Of a stretch of DNA of 64,000 bases, positions 53,816 through 63,875 are shown piece by piece. Source of the DNA: Anaerolineaceae bacterium UBA5404 (GTDB taxonomy: Bacteria > Chloroflexota > Anaerolineae > Anaerolineales > Anaerolineaceae); contig DHNY01000016.1 of assembly GCA_002409625.1 (NCBI GenBank), positions 51,039 through 115,038 of the forward strand, written 5' to 3'. Under the pieces are notes generated by a model, which saw nothing but the letters and a program-made list of their open reading frames with translations, was not told where the DNA came from and searched no databases. Positions within the stretch are counted from its first letter, which is position 1; every line of letters begins with the position of its first letter. Made by a program: the position numbers and the translations under genes.

Positions 53816-55015
53816 ATGAAACATTTTAACTACATCATTATTGGTGGTGGTTTAGCTGGCGATTCTGCCGTGAGAGGTATACGTGAATTGGATAAAGAAG
53901 GAAGCATCGCCATGTTTAGCATGGAAGCAGACCCACCATACAGTCGGCCAAAACTTTCAAAAGACCTCTGGCAGGATAAACCGCTGGAAAAAATCTGGCG
54001 AAAAACCGAAAAACGAGAGGTGGATATTCATTTAAGCGATCGCATTACAAAGGTGGATCCAGAAGCAAAAACAGTTAGCGATCAAAATGGCGAAGCTTAC
54101 AAGTATGACAAACTATTGTTTGCCACGGGTGCCAGTCCTATTCGGTTGCCTTTTGGTGGAGAGGACATCATCTACTTTCGGGATTTTCAGGACTACCTGA
54201 AACTTCGCGAATTGACTGAGAAAGGCGAGACCTTTTTGGTTATCGGAGGTGGGTTCATTGGTTCTGAGATTGCCGCCGCATTGACGATGAACAACAAAAA
54301 AGTGATTATGGTCTTTTTGGAAAACGCGATTGGCGAAAGGATCTATCCAAAGGATTTGGCACATTTTCTAAACGATACATACCGCGAAAAAGGCGTAGAG
54401 GTTTTGGCTGGCGATTCGATTGAAAGCATCGAAGCTGAGGAGGTTGCCTATCTTGTCAAAACCAAATCCGGGCAAAGCTTTAGAGTCGACGGTGTAGTAG
54501 CGGGCATCGGTGTGCGTCCTAATGTGAAATTGGCGGAAGAAACAGGCTTGAAAGTGGATAATGGCATTGTGGTAAATGATCATTTGCAAACCTCTCATAA
54601 AGACATCTATGCCGCGGGTGATGTGGCGAACTTCTTCCATGCTCAGCTCAAAAAGCACGTGCGGGTGGAGCATGAGGATAACGCCTTGAAGTCTGGCAAA
54701 ACAGCCGGCCACAATATGGCAGGCGCAAACGAGGCATACACCCATGTGCCGCTCTTTTATACGGATCTGTTTGATTTGGGATACGAGGCGGTTGGGCAAT
54801 TGGATAGCCGCATGGAAACCATCATCGATTGGAAAGTGCCCTATAAAAAAGGTGTCATCTATTACCTGGAAGATGGGATTGCTAAAGGTGTTTTGCTTTG
54901 GAATGTGTGGGATGCCGTTCCCGCGGCACGCAGCATCCTTGCGGAGGCTGAAAAATTCGATAAACAGGATCTAAACCTCGATTTGGTGATGAGCCGGATT
55001 GAGGAAAAAGAGTAG
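53816..55015 (+). CDS. FAD/NAD(P)H-dependent reductase, ferredoxin or rubredoxin reductase type
   Basis: A 399-residue flavoprotein with the FAD motif YIIIGGGLAGDSAVRGIREL, the NAD(P) motif LVIGGGFIGSEIAAAL and the second FAD motif DIYAAGDVANFF. The PPYSRPKLSKDLW stretch is typical of rubredoxin and ferredoxin reductases and of the AIF-like branch. There is no redox Cys pair, so it is not a thioredoxin-reductase type. AAAGGA precedes the ATG. Partners are unknown; in an anaerobe it could reduce rubredoxin for oxygen removal. Confidence 0.88.
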   Translation: MKHFNYIIIGGGLAGDSAVRGIRELDKEGSIAMFSMEADPPYSRPKLSKDLWQDKPLEKIWRKTEKREVDIHLSDRITKVDPEAKTVSDQNGEAYKYDKLLFATGASPIRLPFGGEDIIYFRDFQDYLKLRELTEKGETFLVIGGGFIGSEIAAALTMNNKKVIMVFLENAIGERIYPKDLAHFLNDTYREKGVEVLAGDSIESIEAEEVAYLVKTKSGQSFRVDGVVAGIGVRPNVKLAEETGLKVDNGIVVNDHLQTSHKDIYAAGDVANFFHAQLKKHVRVEHEDNALKSGKTAGHNMAGANEAYTHVPLFYTDLFDLGYEAVGQLDSRMETIIDWKVPYKKGVIYYLEDGIAKGVLLWNVWDAVPAARSILAEAEKFDKQDLNLDLVMSRIEEKE

Positions 55016-55097
55016 CTGTTGATCGCTTTTGGGTGGCGTGTTTATTGACCTGGCTGAGGTAACCCGCTAGGCTTTTTTACCTTGCTTGGGCGTAAGG

Positions 55098-55570
55098 GCG
55101 GTTTAAAGGAAGCTTCGGCGGGACGCCTCAGCAAGCTAAAAAGGGCGGCTGTCTGGGACGCCTTAGCAAACGGTTGGTGGCATGGGCGGTTTTTGGCAAG
55201 CCTCGGCGGGACGCCTCAGCAAGCGAAAAAGGGCTGTCGTCTGGGACGCCTTAGCAAACGGTTGGCGGAATGGATGGTTTAAAGCACGCTTTGGCGAGAC
55301 GCTTTAGTAAGCGAAAAAAGCTGTCGGTGAGCTAAATTTCAATGTGGTTTCCTGCCCATGTTTCATTTCGGTCAATCGGTGAGCCCAGACAAAAGAGATC
55401 TCCACACAGGTAGCACTGGCGACATCTTAATAAAAATAACAATCAGAAAAACTGCTTGTGGAGGCGTCTTCGCCGACACACAACCAACATCTACACCTTC
55501 GGCGGGACGCCTTAGCAAACGGTTGGTGGCATGGGCGGTTTTTGGCAAGCCTCGGCGGGACGGCTCAGGA
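55098..55570. repeat. Cluster E: repeats of TTCGGCGGGACGCCTCAGCAAG type
   Basis: Copies near 55111, 55198 and 55540 read CGGCGGGACG and CTCAGCAAG. The variant CTGGGACGCCTTAGCAAACG is near 55153 and 55243. At 55461-55513 lies an inverted, nearly identical copy of the 52-bp cluster C hairpin (GGCGTC at 55463-55468 with GACGCC at 55506-55511, CGCCGA with TCGGCG inside). No gene is supported from 55016 to 55720. Confidence 0.8.
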
Positions 55571-55720
55571 AGCGATTGGCAAAATGGGTTTTTTAAGGTG
55601 GGTTTATCTTGCAGATAACTAAGACGATTAAAGATGCGAAAGCAGGACAAGTTCGATTTTGCACTAAAACCAGAAAGTTTGTCCGGCTTTCGCTTGAATA
55701 GTGATCAGTTGGGACGAAGC

Positions 55721-56071
55721 TTAATCTACATAGAGAATTAAAGCGATAAATTCCAAGTCTGTGTCACCGATATTTTGAATGCCGTGTCGCTCACCTGCCG
55801 GGCAAAGCGTTAAATCACCAGGACCAACTTCGAGGATGGTGCCATTGTCGTCATATTCCCCTTTACCGTTGAGGATGTAATAAATTTCCTGCTCACCTTC
55901 ATGCACATGGCGACCGATACCACTGCCAACAGGCAATCGCATGCGGTTGAACAAGCGACCTTTGCCAAAAAACTCTTCGGGTTGCAGTAAGGGTGTACGC
56001 ACCACGGTGCCGGGCGCTCCAAAGGGCGCATCGCCGGAATGGCTGGTTAAGGTGTCTTTTCTCTTGATCAT
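55721..56071 (-). CDS. Cupin-domain protein
   Basis: A 116-residue single-domain cupin. Motif 1 is GRHVHEGEQEIYYILNGKGE (two His and a Glu for metal) and motif 2 is GDLTLCPAGERHGIQN (His). The barrel fold is sure, but the substrate is not predictable. AGGAG lies 5 bp before the ATG. The gene is alone. Confidence 0.88.
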   Translation of the reverse strand: MIKRKDTLTSHSGDAPFGAPGTVVRTPLLQPEEFFGKGRLFNRMRLPVGSGIGRHVHEGEQEIYYILNGKGEYDDNGTILEVGPGDLTLCPAGERHGIQNIGDTDLEFIALILYVD

Positions 56072-56162
56072 GTCATCTCCTTTTGTTCAATTAAACCACA
56101 AGACTTGTTGTTTGCAATTTTTTAGAAGAAGAACGAGCTGCGGGTTAAAAAATGTTAAATAA

Positions 56163-56196
56163 AAAAGATGCCATCTTGAAACAGAGGACATCTTTT
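56163..56196 (-). terminator. Terminator of the second DUF262 gene
   Basis: AAAAGATG (56163-56170) pairs with CATCTTTT (56189-56196), with further inner pairs; a U run follows on the minus strand. Confidence 0.75.
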
Positions 56197-56224
56197 CCTG
56201 AATACTTCTTTGAAGCTTTCGTAA

Positions 56225-58285
56225 TTAATAATCCTTGTGGATAAACGAAATATGCAGCAATTCTTCAATATCATCATTGCTCATAATTAACTTCCAACGT
56301 CTTGCCATGAAGTTCATGATCTTTATTCCCCGATCGTAAATATGATTGGCCGTCCAATCATCATTTTTGGAAACTTCTATCTCTGAATTGGACCCATTGG
56401 TGTAACCCCTAGGACTATTTTTATTCGGTGTTTTCTTTTCGGGGAAAGGATCATTCTGGAGCGAAGAGTTGATGCTCTGAGACAATGGCAGCAGGTTCCC
56501 TAAGGAATTAGACAGGCAAATTAATTCATCCGGGGAATACTTGCCGAATAAGTTTTGCCAATATTGATCTGTTGGGGTTTGTGGCAAGATGTGCTCGATG
56601 GTTACCTTATCTCTTTCAGTCTGGGTGAACATTCGCCAATCAATTTTATGGATATTGCTTTTGATACCCAAATCATATTCATATTCAAAGAGCAAGTATC
56701 TTAGATCACGCCATCCATAGAAACCCAAACCTGAATCGAACCTTCTATTGTTCCTTGTGATAAAAGATTTAATAGCAGCAGCCATATCCCTATTTGTTGT
56801 TTCAGTCAGGGATTCGGTAATAGATTCTATGGTTATCGTTTTTTCCAATAGCTCACGGGATTTGTTGTAGTAAATGCTGCTATGATAACTGGCATTCCAG
56901 CCAGCTAACCGGAAAGTAACAAAGATAAACCGTTCTATCGCTTTAAACAACTCAATGCGTGATTCTGGTGTAGTAAACTTTTCTGTGGCTAAGGCTGCAA
57001 CAACCAAAGGCCGAAAATAGCCAATACCAATCCGGTTCAACCTGCCCAACCAAAGCTTTTCTTCTTCTGATAAATCACATTGTTCTGGAAAAAAACTTGT
57101 ATACCAGTATTTAGCCAAAGTCTTCAGGTCATTCACATAATCTGCAATTTCCGTGGGAGCCAGCTTACTTAACGTGATTGGTTCAGGTTCCAGTGGGAAT
57201 ATGCCATTTTCATCTTCATTGTCGAGTTCAAAATCTGATAATTGAATCTCTTCCTCTAAATCTTGAAGAAGAATATGTTTTTCAAATACTTTTTTAGCTG
57301 AAAATTTGTTAAGGAGAAAGTGGATATAATCCTCTCCTCTTTTACGTGTGTATTGGTAGTATGTGATCCAATGCGCACGGAGAAACTCGTCATCAGATAA
57401 AGGCGCATGCGGATTACGCCCTAATTGATAGTAAACTTCTTTCCAAGCATCATTGATGTTTTTTCGAAGTTGATCCTTATTCGTTTTGTCGAATTCCTCA
57501 TCTGGATACAGTGTGGTTAGATAAATCAGGCGATTTTTCAGCAGTTCAAGGTTTGTTAGTTTCTTACCACGGTTATTCATTGTTTCGAATGCAACGAAGA
57601 CGTCATAATCATCCTCGATTTCGTGAAGATTGAACTTAAGTTGCAAAGTTAATTTTTTGTAGATTAATTCGATGCCTTCAATCCCATCAGTTTCGTAAAG
57701 ATCCAGGAGGTTTTTCTCAAAAAAGGTTTTGGCGTACTTTAAGTTTCTTGTATAGTAGGTTTCCACCAGCGTGCCAGATCCAGGCTCTTCAAAAATTTCA
57801 TGTCTTAAGTAGTCGTAACTTGGATTATCGTTTTCATAACCAAAAAGATAAGTTTTAACGATATTTTCAGGCGGACGCATGCGTAAGATATATTTGGACT
57901 TAATGTTTGTGAGTGGATCGAAGCAAAAGAAAATTTTATCGTCTTCCAAGTCAATGTTTTCTTCAAGATTCTTGACGAGTTTTATGATTTCATAGAGAAG
58001 AATTGAAAAAGTGGTGAGTCGCTGTTGACCATCAACGATATGGAATTGTTTGTATCCTTTTTGATGAAGCCAATATTCATTAGGGAATTTCGAATAATCA
58101 ATATCCTTGATTTCTTTCAGGGAAAGCAGCCCCGTGTAATGAACTCTCTCTGGGTGGAGGTTGATGAGGTCTTCCCAAAAGTCAGTGAGTTGGTCTTTCT
58201 TCCATGCAAAACCGCGTTGATAATCAGGGATGCGAAAGAGGCGGTTCTGGTATAGTGTAGAAAGAGATTGAAGTTCGTTTGCCAT
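56225..58285 (-). CDS. DUF262/DUF1524 protein (GmrSD-type restriction enzyme)
   Basis: A 686-residue protein with the N-terminal DUF262 domain (FRIPDYQRGFAWKKDQLTDF and IVDGQQRLTTFSILL) and a C-terminal DUF1524 HNH-like nuclease (TIEHILPQTPTDQYW with His565, then SLGNLLPLSQSIN). GmrSD enzymes use NTP hydrolysis to restrict phages with sugar-modified cytosine. The ATG at 58285 has AAGGAG 5 bp upstream, which decides it over the frame start at 58327. It is unlike the DUF262 protein at 17312 in length and C-terminal layout, so the two are separate acquisitions. Confidence 0.9.
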   Translation of the reverse strand: MANELQSLSTLYQNRLFRIPDYQRGFAWKKDQLTDFWEDLINLHPERVHYTGLLSLKEIKDIDYSKFPNEYWLHQKGYKQFHIVDGQQRLTTFSILLYEIIKLVKNLEENIDLEDDKIFFCFDPLTNIKSKYILRMRPPENIVKTYLFGYENDNPSYDYLRHEIFEEPGSGTLVETYYTRNLKYAKTFFEKNLLDLYETDGIEGIELIYKKLTLQLKFNLHEIEDDYDVFVAFETMNNRGKKLTNLELLKNRLIYLTTLYPDEEFDKTNKDQLRKNINDAWKEVYYQLGRNPHAPLSDDEFLRAHWITYYQYTRKRGEDYIHFLLNKFSAKKVFEKHILLQDLEEEIQLSDFELDNEDENGIFPLEPEPITLSKLAPTEIADYVNDLKTLAKYWYTSFFPEQCDLSEEEKLWLGRLNRIGIGYFRPLVVAALATEKFTTPESRIELFKAIERFIFVTFRLAGWNASYHSSIYYNKSRELLEKTITIESITESLTETTNRDMAAAIKSFITRNNRRFDSGLGFYGWRDLRYLLFEYEYDLGIKSNIHKIDWRMFTQTERDKVTIEHILPQTPTDQYWQNLFGKYSPDELICLSNSLGNLLPLSQSINSSLQNDPFPEKKTPNKNSPRGYTNGSNSEIEVSKNDDWTANHIYDRGIKIMNFMARRWKLIMSNDDIEELLHISFIHKDY

Positions 58286-58758
58286 ATCACTCCTTAATAA
58301 CAATAAAATTGTATTGCATGTCTTCAAGCAAATAGTAAGACCAATTCAAATGATTGATATCCATGGACAATGCAGTTATATGATACCGCTTTATTCAATT
58401 GCTTGGAAGAAAAAGATTTTAAATATCGATTTTTAAAGTCTATATTTGAAAACATTGGGGGCTAATCAAAGAAATGGTAAGAAAATTGTTTTCGATAAAG
58501 AATTAAGGAGTTATCTTCCCGAAAAAGTTCATAAATTAAGCGTTTATTAGATTCCTCTTTGGAACGAGTCTAAATTGTCGAGTATTATTCCGCTTTTTTA
58601 TTTTTCTGTTAATATAGACTAGTAGATATAATAAGTATTTGCATCTCAAAAAGATGGAAAGGAAGTGCGCCAAAAGACCTTAAGCTTGTTTTGAAAAGCC
58701 TCTGTATTTACTAAGCCAGTAGTTCGACCATTTCGTTTTAAATTAAGTAAAGGAAAAA
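58286..58758. other. AT-rich intergenic region
   Basis: No gene is visible. A TATAAT at 58627-58632 could be the -10 of the secreted protein gene downstream, but there is no convincing -35. The region is noticeably AT-rich. Confidence 0.4.
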
Positions 58759-61700
58759 ATGAATAAAAACGTATTCACTAAAATTCTCTCCATTTTAATT
58801 GTGCTGGGAATGCTATTTAGCATTGTCCCCATGACAGCACAGGCAGAGAACATCTCACCCCAAACAAACGACCCAAACGCGCCTATTACGCTAACCGGTA
58901 AAGTGCTGGACGGCGGCATCCAAGGTGGAGCCAAACATGGTTACCCTTTGATGGCAACGCTTACTTTTACTTCAGGAGCAACAACTGTTACAGCAAAATC
59001 TGATCCCTTTAGTGGGGATTACAGTGTTCAACTCGACAATAACCTGACCTATGATGTTACTGTTGAAACCCACATTGAAGGTTACAAAACGACCACAGCC
59101 CAATTGGCAAGTGGATTTACTTCACCTCAAAACTATAACCTCTACGTAAACGAAGCTTTGTGCTCCGCACCTGGTTATGAAGGTGGTGGCGGCGGAGCCC
59201 CAATTCTTTTTGAAACTTTTGATACGCCTAACACGCCGATTGGCTGGACGGTTCAGCCTTATGAGACTAACAACTTTGTCTGGAAATTTAATGACCCCTT
59301 CATGCGTGGCAATCTCACTGGCGGAGATGGCTATTTTGCGACTTCCGATTCCTGGGTACCAGATGATGACAGTATCAACATTGATACAGGTCTTAGAACC
59401 CCTGTCTTGAATTTCACTGGAAAAGAAGTGGTTAGCCTTAAGTTCTTGAGCAACTTTAAACAGGGCGGCACCGTAGCGGCGACGATTCGCGTTTCTACTG
59501 ATGGTGGTCAAACCTGGCAACTTGCTTATAACATGCCTGAAGACAATGATAACCAACCTCAGCCTATGAACCTGGATTTGAGCGAATTCCTGGCTAATCA
59601 AAGTGCCGCAGTTATTGAGTTCCTGTATACTGGTAGATATGGCTGGTATTGGCAAATTGACAATGTCGAAATCCCCGATGCTGCTTGCAATCGCGTGAAT
59701 GGTGGCGTTGCTGCTGGTTATGTGCTTGACGCGAATAATAACAACGTCAAATTATTAGGTGCTAAGGTTAAGACAAACGCCAATTAAGCCATTACTGCTG
59801 CTGATTCCTTTGAATTAGCTAATGGCTTATATTGGTTCTTTGAAAAAACCAATTATGATGGCGCCAGTGTCTTGTTCAATGTAACTAAAATGGGTTATTC
59901 GCCTTTAGAAGCGGATCGCAGCATCAATAACTATGCGATAAACCATCATGATTTCCATCTTGGCTTGCCTAGCATCATTGTTGACCCAGCCTCTTTGGAA
60001 GAAACCATGGCTCTGGATGACGAAGCCAAGACCCAAACCATTTACCTCGAAAATCAAGGTTCAGTTCCTGGTACCTTTAGGCTCTATGAGCATGACAAAG
60101 GTTATCAACCAGTTGCGCCACGTGACTTAAACATCCCAGAATTCACTGGCACCTTGCCTGATAGTGATGCGCCTTTGACCAATCAGCCTAAACCTCTTAC
60201 TCAGAAAAAGGCATCAGACACAGATCAAGGTGTCATGATTGAACTCAATTCCGAAGCCAGCAAATACGGCATTAATGAAGTGGTTCCTGCTTATGCTATG
60301 CACATGATGACTGATCCTGCCACACTTTACAAATTCCCCAACGCAGGCAATCCTTCTAATTGGCAACCAATTGGTCCAGCCACCCGCTATGCTTTCGCCG
60401 CTGATTTCCTCGGTGCGGATTATAGCAAGCTCTATTTTGTGAATGTCGATGTGGATGAAAACGTCCTTTACACCATTGATACGACGACCGGTGCCAAAGA
60501 ACAAATCAAGGTTTTGAGTGGTGTAAATGGCGACGTGAATGGTATCACCGGCGCGAATGGCTTCTTCTATGGTGTGGATGTCAACTGTGGGGAAACATCC
60601 CGTTTGTTCAAAATGACCCCTGCTGGCGATATTACCATCATTGGTGAGATTGCCGGTTGTAAATGTGCTATTGACCTTGCTTATGTTCCCAGTGAAAACA
60701 AGATTTACATCGTGGACAACGCTGAACAGGTTCTCTTTAGTTTAGAACCCGACCGACCTGGCGCGGCTACGGTCGTGGGCACTGGCTTGGGATATCCCAA
60801 TGCCTATGCTCAGGGTATGGATTATGACGAAGCCAATGGAATAATGTATTGGGCAGCTTGTAGCGAAGCAGATGCTCAATTACGCATCATCGACCTTAAG
60901 AGCGGTGGCTCAGCAAAGGTAGGCGATTTCCTTAGCGAAAACGTGGATGCTTTTGCTGTGGCTGCTTACACCGGTGGCGCAAGCGACGTGCCTTGGTTGA
61001 GCACTAATAAGACCAGTGGTACTGTGGCTCCCGGACAACGCTTCCCAATTGAAGTCACTTTCACGACTAAAGATGTTGTCAGCCATCCTGGTGATTACTC
61101 TGCCGAACTTCGCTTCCTGGTGGACAAGGTTACGCCAATCACGCCATTGCCCATCACCCTGCATGTGACCCAACCTGAAAGTTGGGGTACCTTGAGTGGA
61201 CAGATTACGGCAACCGAAAGATGTGACCGCAATCCTGAGCCTTTGGCGGGTGCAACAGTTAAGATCTATAAAGAAGGAACCTTGGTTAAGACTCTTACCA
61301 CGGATGATGCGGGCAGATATAGTGCCACAGTGGTGGGAGGCACCTATGATATCGAAGCAGAACATGATGGTTATGTCACTGCACAGGTGGACGGTGTTGT
61401 TTTACCTGAAGGCGAAGATGTTACTGCCGACTTGCGCCTGCGCTATGATGCCGCTTGTGTCACTTTTGTGCCGGATGTGTTCTATGCTTATACCAGGACA
61501 GACGGAAAGGTGCAAAACACTTTGACCCTTAGGAATACCGGAACCAAAGACATTGCCATCCAGATTGAAGAAGTTCCTGGTGAAAGTCCCGCACCTTTTG
61601 CTGCGGATCCAGTAGAGCTCAAGCTTGATGACGGTACGATGGAGAACGGCTTGGGTGTCGGTGGAAACAATCAGTTTATTGCCCTGAACCGCTTTAGCCC

Positions 61701-62415
61701 TGCCGCGACCCAATTCCCCTTCGTGCTCAGGCAAGTTCAGGTTTACATTGGTGATACCTTGTTAGGTGCCCGAACGGGTGACCCAATTGCAGTTTACGTT
61801 TACCAAAACAAATTAGGCAATCAAGATCCGGCTCAAGGCTCAGAATTCCTCTACCAGCAAGCTGCCAAAGTTGGTGCCCAGGAAGCCTGGACGGTGATTG
61901 ACCTTGAAGAACCAATCACCTTTGAAGGACCTGGCGATGTTTTGATTGCTGTTGGCTTCTTGAAGAAACCGGGTGTGAAATACTTCCCCGCACCGCTTGA
62001 TCAAGGTGAGAGCAAACAACAGTCATGGATTGGTTTTTGGAATAGTGATATTCCTGCTGTACCTATTCTTCCTCCTGATGTTGGTTTGGGATTGATTGAT
62101 GAACTTGGTGAAGAATTTGCCGGGAACTGGATGATCCGTGGTTTTGGTGAGACTGGTAGCAATCTGCCGGGTGACATCCCATGGCTAAGCCTGGATGTTA
62201 CCGAGGGCACATTAACGAAAAATGGTGGAGAGCTCCAGGTTACTGGCACTTTTGATGCTGCAGGATTAAGCCTGGGTGATTACTTTGGACAATTGCGCAT
62301 CACCAACCAACCCCATCCAAGGGTTTTTGTGCCGGTGCAGCTCCACATTATGGACGAGATCTATCCCATGTACCTGCCTTTGATCCAAACCAAAGAGGCA
62401 GATGTTCAACCCTAA
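58759..62415 (+). pseudogene. Large secreted multidomain protein gene interrupted by an in-frame TAA
   Basis: Reading from the ATG at 58759 (signal peptide NVFTKILSILIVLGMLFSIV, cleavage after AQA), the frame runs to a TAA at 59785-59787 and then continues in the same frame to 62415, 1218 residues if read through. Before the stop lie a carboxypeptidase-regulatory-like domain and a MAM/laminin-G-like beta domain (FETFDTPNTPIGWTVQPYET). Just before the TAA begins another regulatory-like repeat (GYVLDANNNNVKLLGAKVKT), and the sequence after it finishes that repeat. Then follow a beta-propeller-like segment, Ig-like parts and a further regulatory-like repeat (PLAGATVKIYKEGTLVKTLT). The end YPMYLPLIQT is typical of Chloroflexota secreted proteins. 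No protease or glycosidase active site was found. Confidence 0.75.
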
Positions 62416-62450
62416 ATTAGTGTGATGCCTTCGGGCATAAAAACAAGCAA

Positions 62451-62480
62451 AAAACCTCCGGTCTCAATGCCGGAGGTTTT
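62451..62480. terminator. Bidirectional intrinsic terminator
   Basis: A perfect 11-bp stem AAAACCTCCGG / CCGGAGGTTTT with an 8-base loop separates the secreted protein gene from the convergent MATE gene. A small TTCG-loop hairpin (ATGCC-TTCG-GGCAT) lies at 62425-62438. Confidence 0.88.
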
Positions 62481-62494
62481 GCTTATGGTCTAAT

Positions 62495-63820
62495 TTATCT
62501 GCTTTGCAGCTCTGCGGTTATGGATGAGGGTGTTTTTCGTTCATTTGCAAGCATGATATTCATCCAAATGAAACCAACCAGCTCACTGGCGAAGAAAGTC
62601 AGCCATACGCCAAGAATGCCAATGATGCTTTTGAGCCCTAGCATAAATGCAATGAGCATCATCATGCCTCTTGCCACGGCAAAGATGAAAGCCTGTTTGC
62701 TCTTTGCCGCGCTTTGCAGGGCAATGGTCCCCACCAGATTAAAGCCTAAGAAGAGAAAGCCCAGGCTGTAAAGGCGCAATCCGGTCAGGGTCATTTTGAG
62801 CACTTCTGGGTCGCCTGAAATGAAAATGGACGCCAATAGTTTTGGAAAAGCCATGCAAACCGCCACCACACCCAAGGATAAAATCCAACTTACTTGCTGC
62901 GAGAACCGCAATAAAGCTTGAAACATCTTTTCATCTCCCGCACCTTTGGCGGTCGCGAACAAGGGTTGAGCACCTTGCGACAAGCCTAAAAAGACAGCGG
63001 TGAACATCAGCGAGAGGTTGGCGATAATAGCGTAACTGGAGACGCCGATTTCACCCACAAGAGAAAGCAAAACCGCGTTGAAGGCGAAAATAACCACGCC
63101 TTGGCTTAGTTCCATGACAAAGCTTGCCATGCCTTTGCCCATCAGGCGGAAAGGAAGTTCGAGCCGGGGTCGCAAGTTTTTAAGCACCTTGGCATTTTTG
63201 AAGTGCAGAAGTGTAATCAACAATCCGACAACTTGCGCGATTCCGGTGGCGAGACCCGCGCCAAACAAGCCCCAGCCAAACCCAAAAATGAAAAGCGCGT
63301 CCAGGGCGACATTTAGCGCGCTACACAAGAGAAGGGCGGTCATGGCAAGTTTGGCATTGCCGTCGTTGCGCAAAAGGACAATCAGGCTTTGGAAGAGGAT
63401 ATAAACCGGGCTGAACCACAGCAAGATGCCCAGATACTCCCGCGCGCCGGGCAGGGCATCGCCACCACCGGTGAGGAAATTGACCAGCGTTGTAAAGAAA
63501 AGCTGTAAAAGCAGCAAAAGCAGCAAACCCAGGATGAGGCTCCAGGTGAGGGTTTTCTCTGCCCACGCTTTGGCGCGCTTCGAGTCACCACGGCCAAGTG
63601 CATGGCTCATAGCGGTGGCACCTCCAAAACCAAGCAGTAGTCCCAGCCCTTGCATCACATTAATCATCGGGATTGAAAGATTAAGGCTGGCGAGCCCTTC
63701 ACGTCCAAGCGCCTGACCTACAATGAGCGTGTCACCGAGCACATAAAGGCTGGTGCCTAGTAAGCCAAAGATGCCAGGCAAGAAAGCGCTTGTTAATATT
63801 TTGCGTTTGTTGAGGGTCAT
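62495..63820 (-). CDS. MATE-family multidrug/cation antiporter
   Basis: A 441-residue membrane protein with twelve predicted helices. LPGIFGLLGTSLYVLGDTLI and LLGFGGATAMSHALGRGDSK in the first half and GLSQGAQPLFATAKGAGDEK in the second are typical MATE motifs. It is only distantly like the MATE gene at 11123. Substrate unknown. A ribosome binding site is weak. An IS transposase gene lies directly upstream on the same strand. Confidence 0.92.
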   Translation of the reverse strand: MTLNKRKILTSAFLPGIFGLLGTSLYVLGDTLIVGQALGREGLASLNLSIPMINVMQGLGLLLGFGGATAMSHALGRGDSKRAKAWAEKTLTWSLILGLLLLLLLQLFFTTLVNFLTGGGDALPGAREYLGILLWFSPVYILFQSLIVLLRNDGNAKLAMTALLLCSALNVALDALFIFGFGWGLFGAGLATGIAQVVGLLITLLHFKNAKVLKNLRPRLELPFRLMGKGMASFVMELSQGVVIFAFNAVLLSLVGEIGVSSYAIIANLSLMFTAVFLGLSQGAQPLFATAKGAGDEKMFQALLRFSQQVSWILSLGVVAVCMAFPKLLASIFISGDPEVLKMTLTGLRLYSLGFLFLGFNLVGTIALQSAAKSKQAFIFAVARGMMMLIAFMLGLKSIIGILGVWLTFFASELVGFIWMNIMLANERKTPSSITAELQSR

Positions 63821-63875
63821 GATCTATGCTTAGTATAGGAAAAGATAGCCTAATTGTCAAAAGGCTGAATGGGTT

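Noticed and set aside
262..58285. A single defence island
   Set aside because: The restriction and toxin-antitoxin genes are tens of kilobases apart and separated by housekeeping operons, so they do not form one cluster.
23238..59787. TAA reassigned to an amino acid
   Set aside because: Many intact genes in the window (hydE, hydG and the first regulator, among others) end in TAA at the expected place, so the two internal TAA codons are better explained by mutation or base errors.
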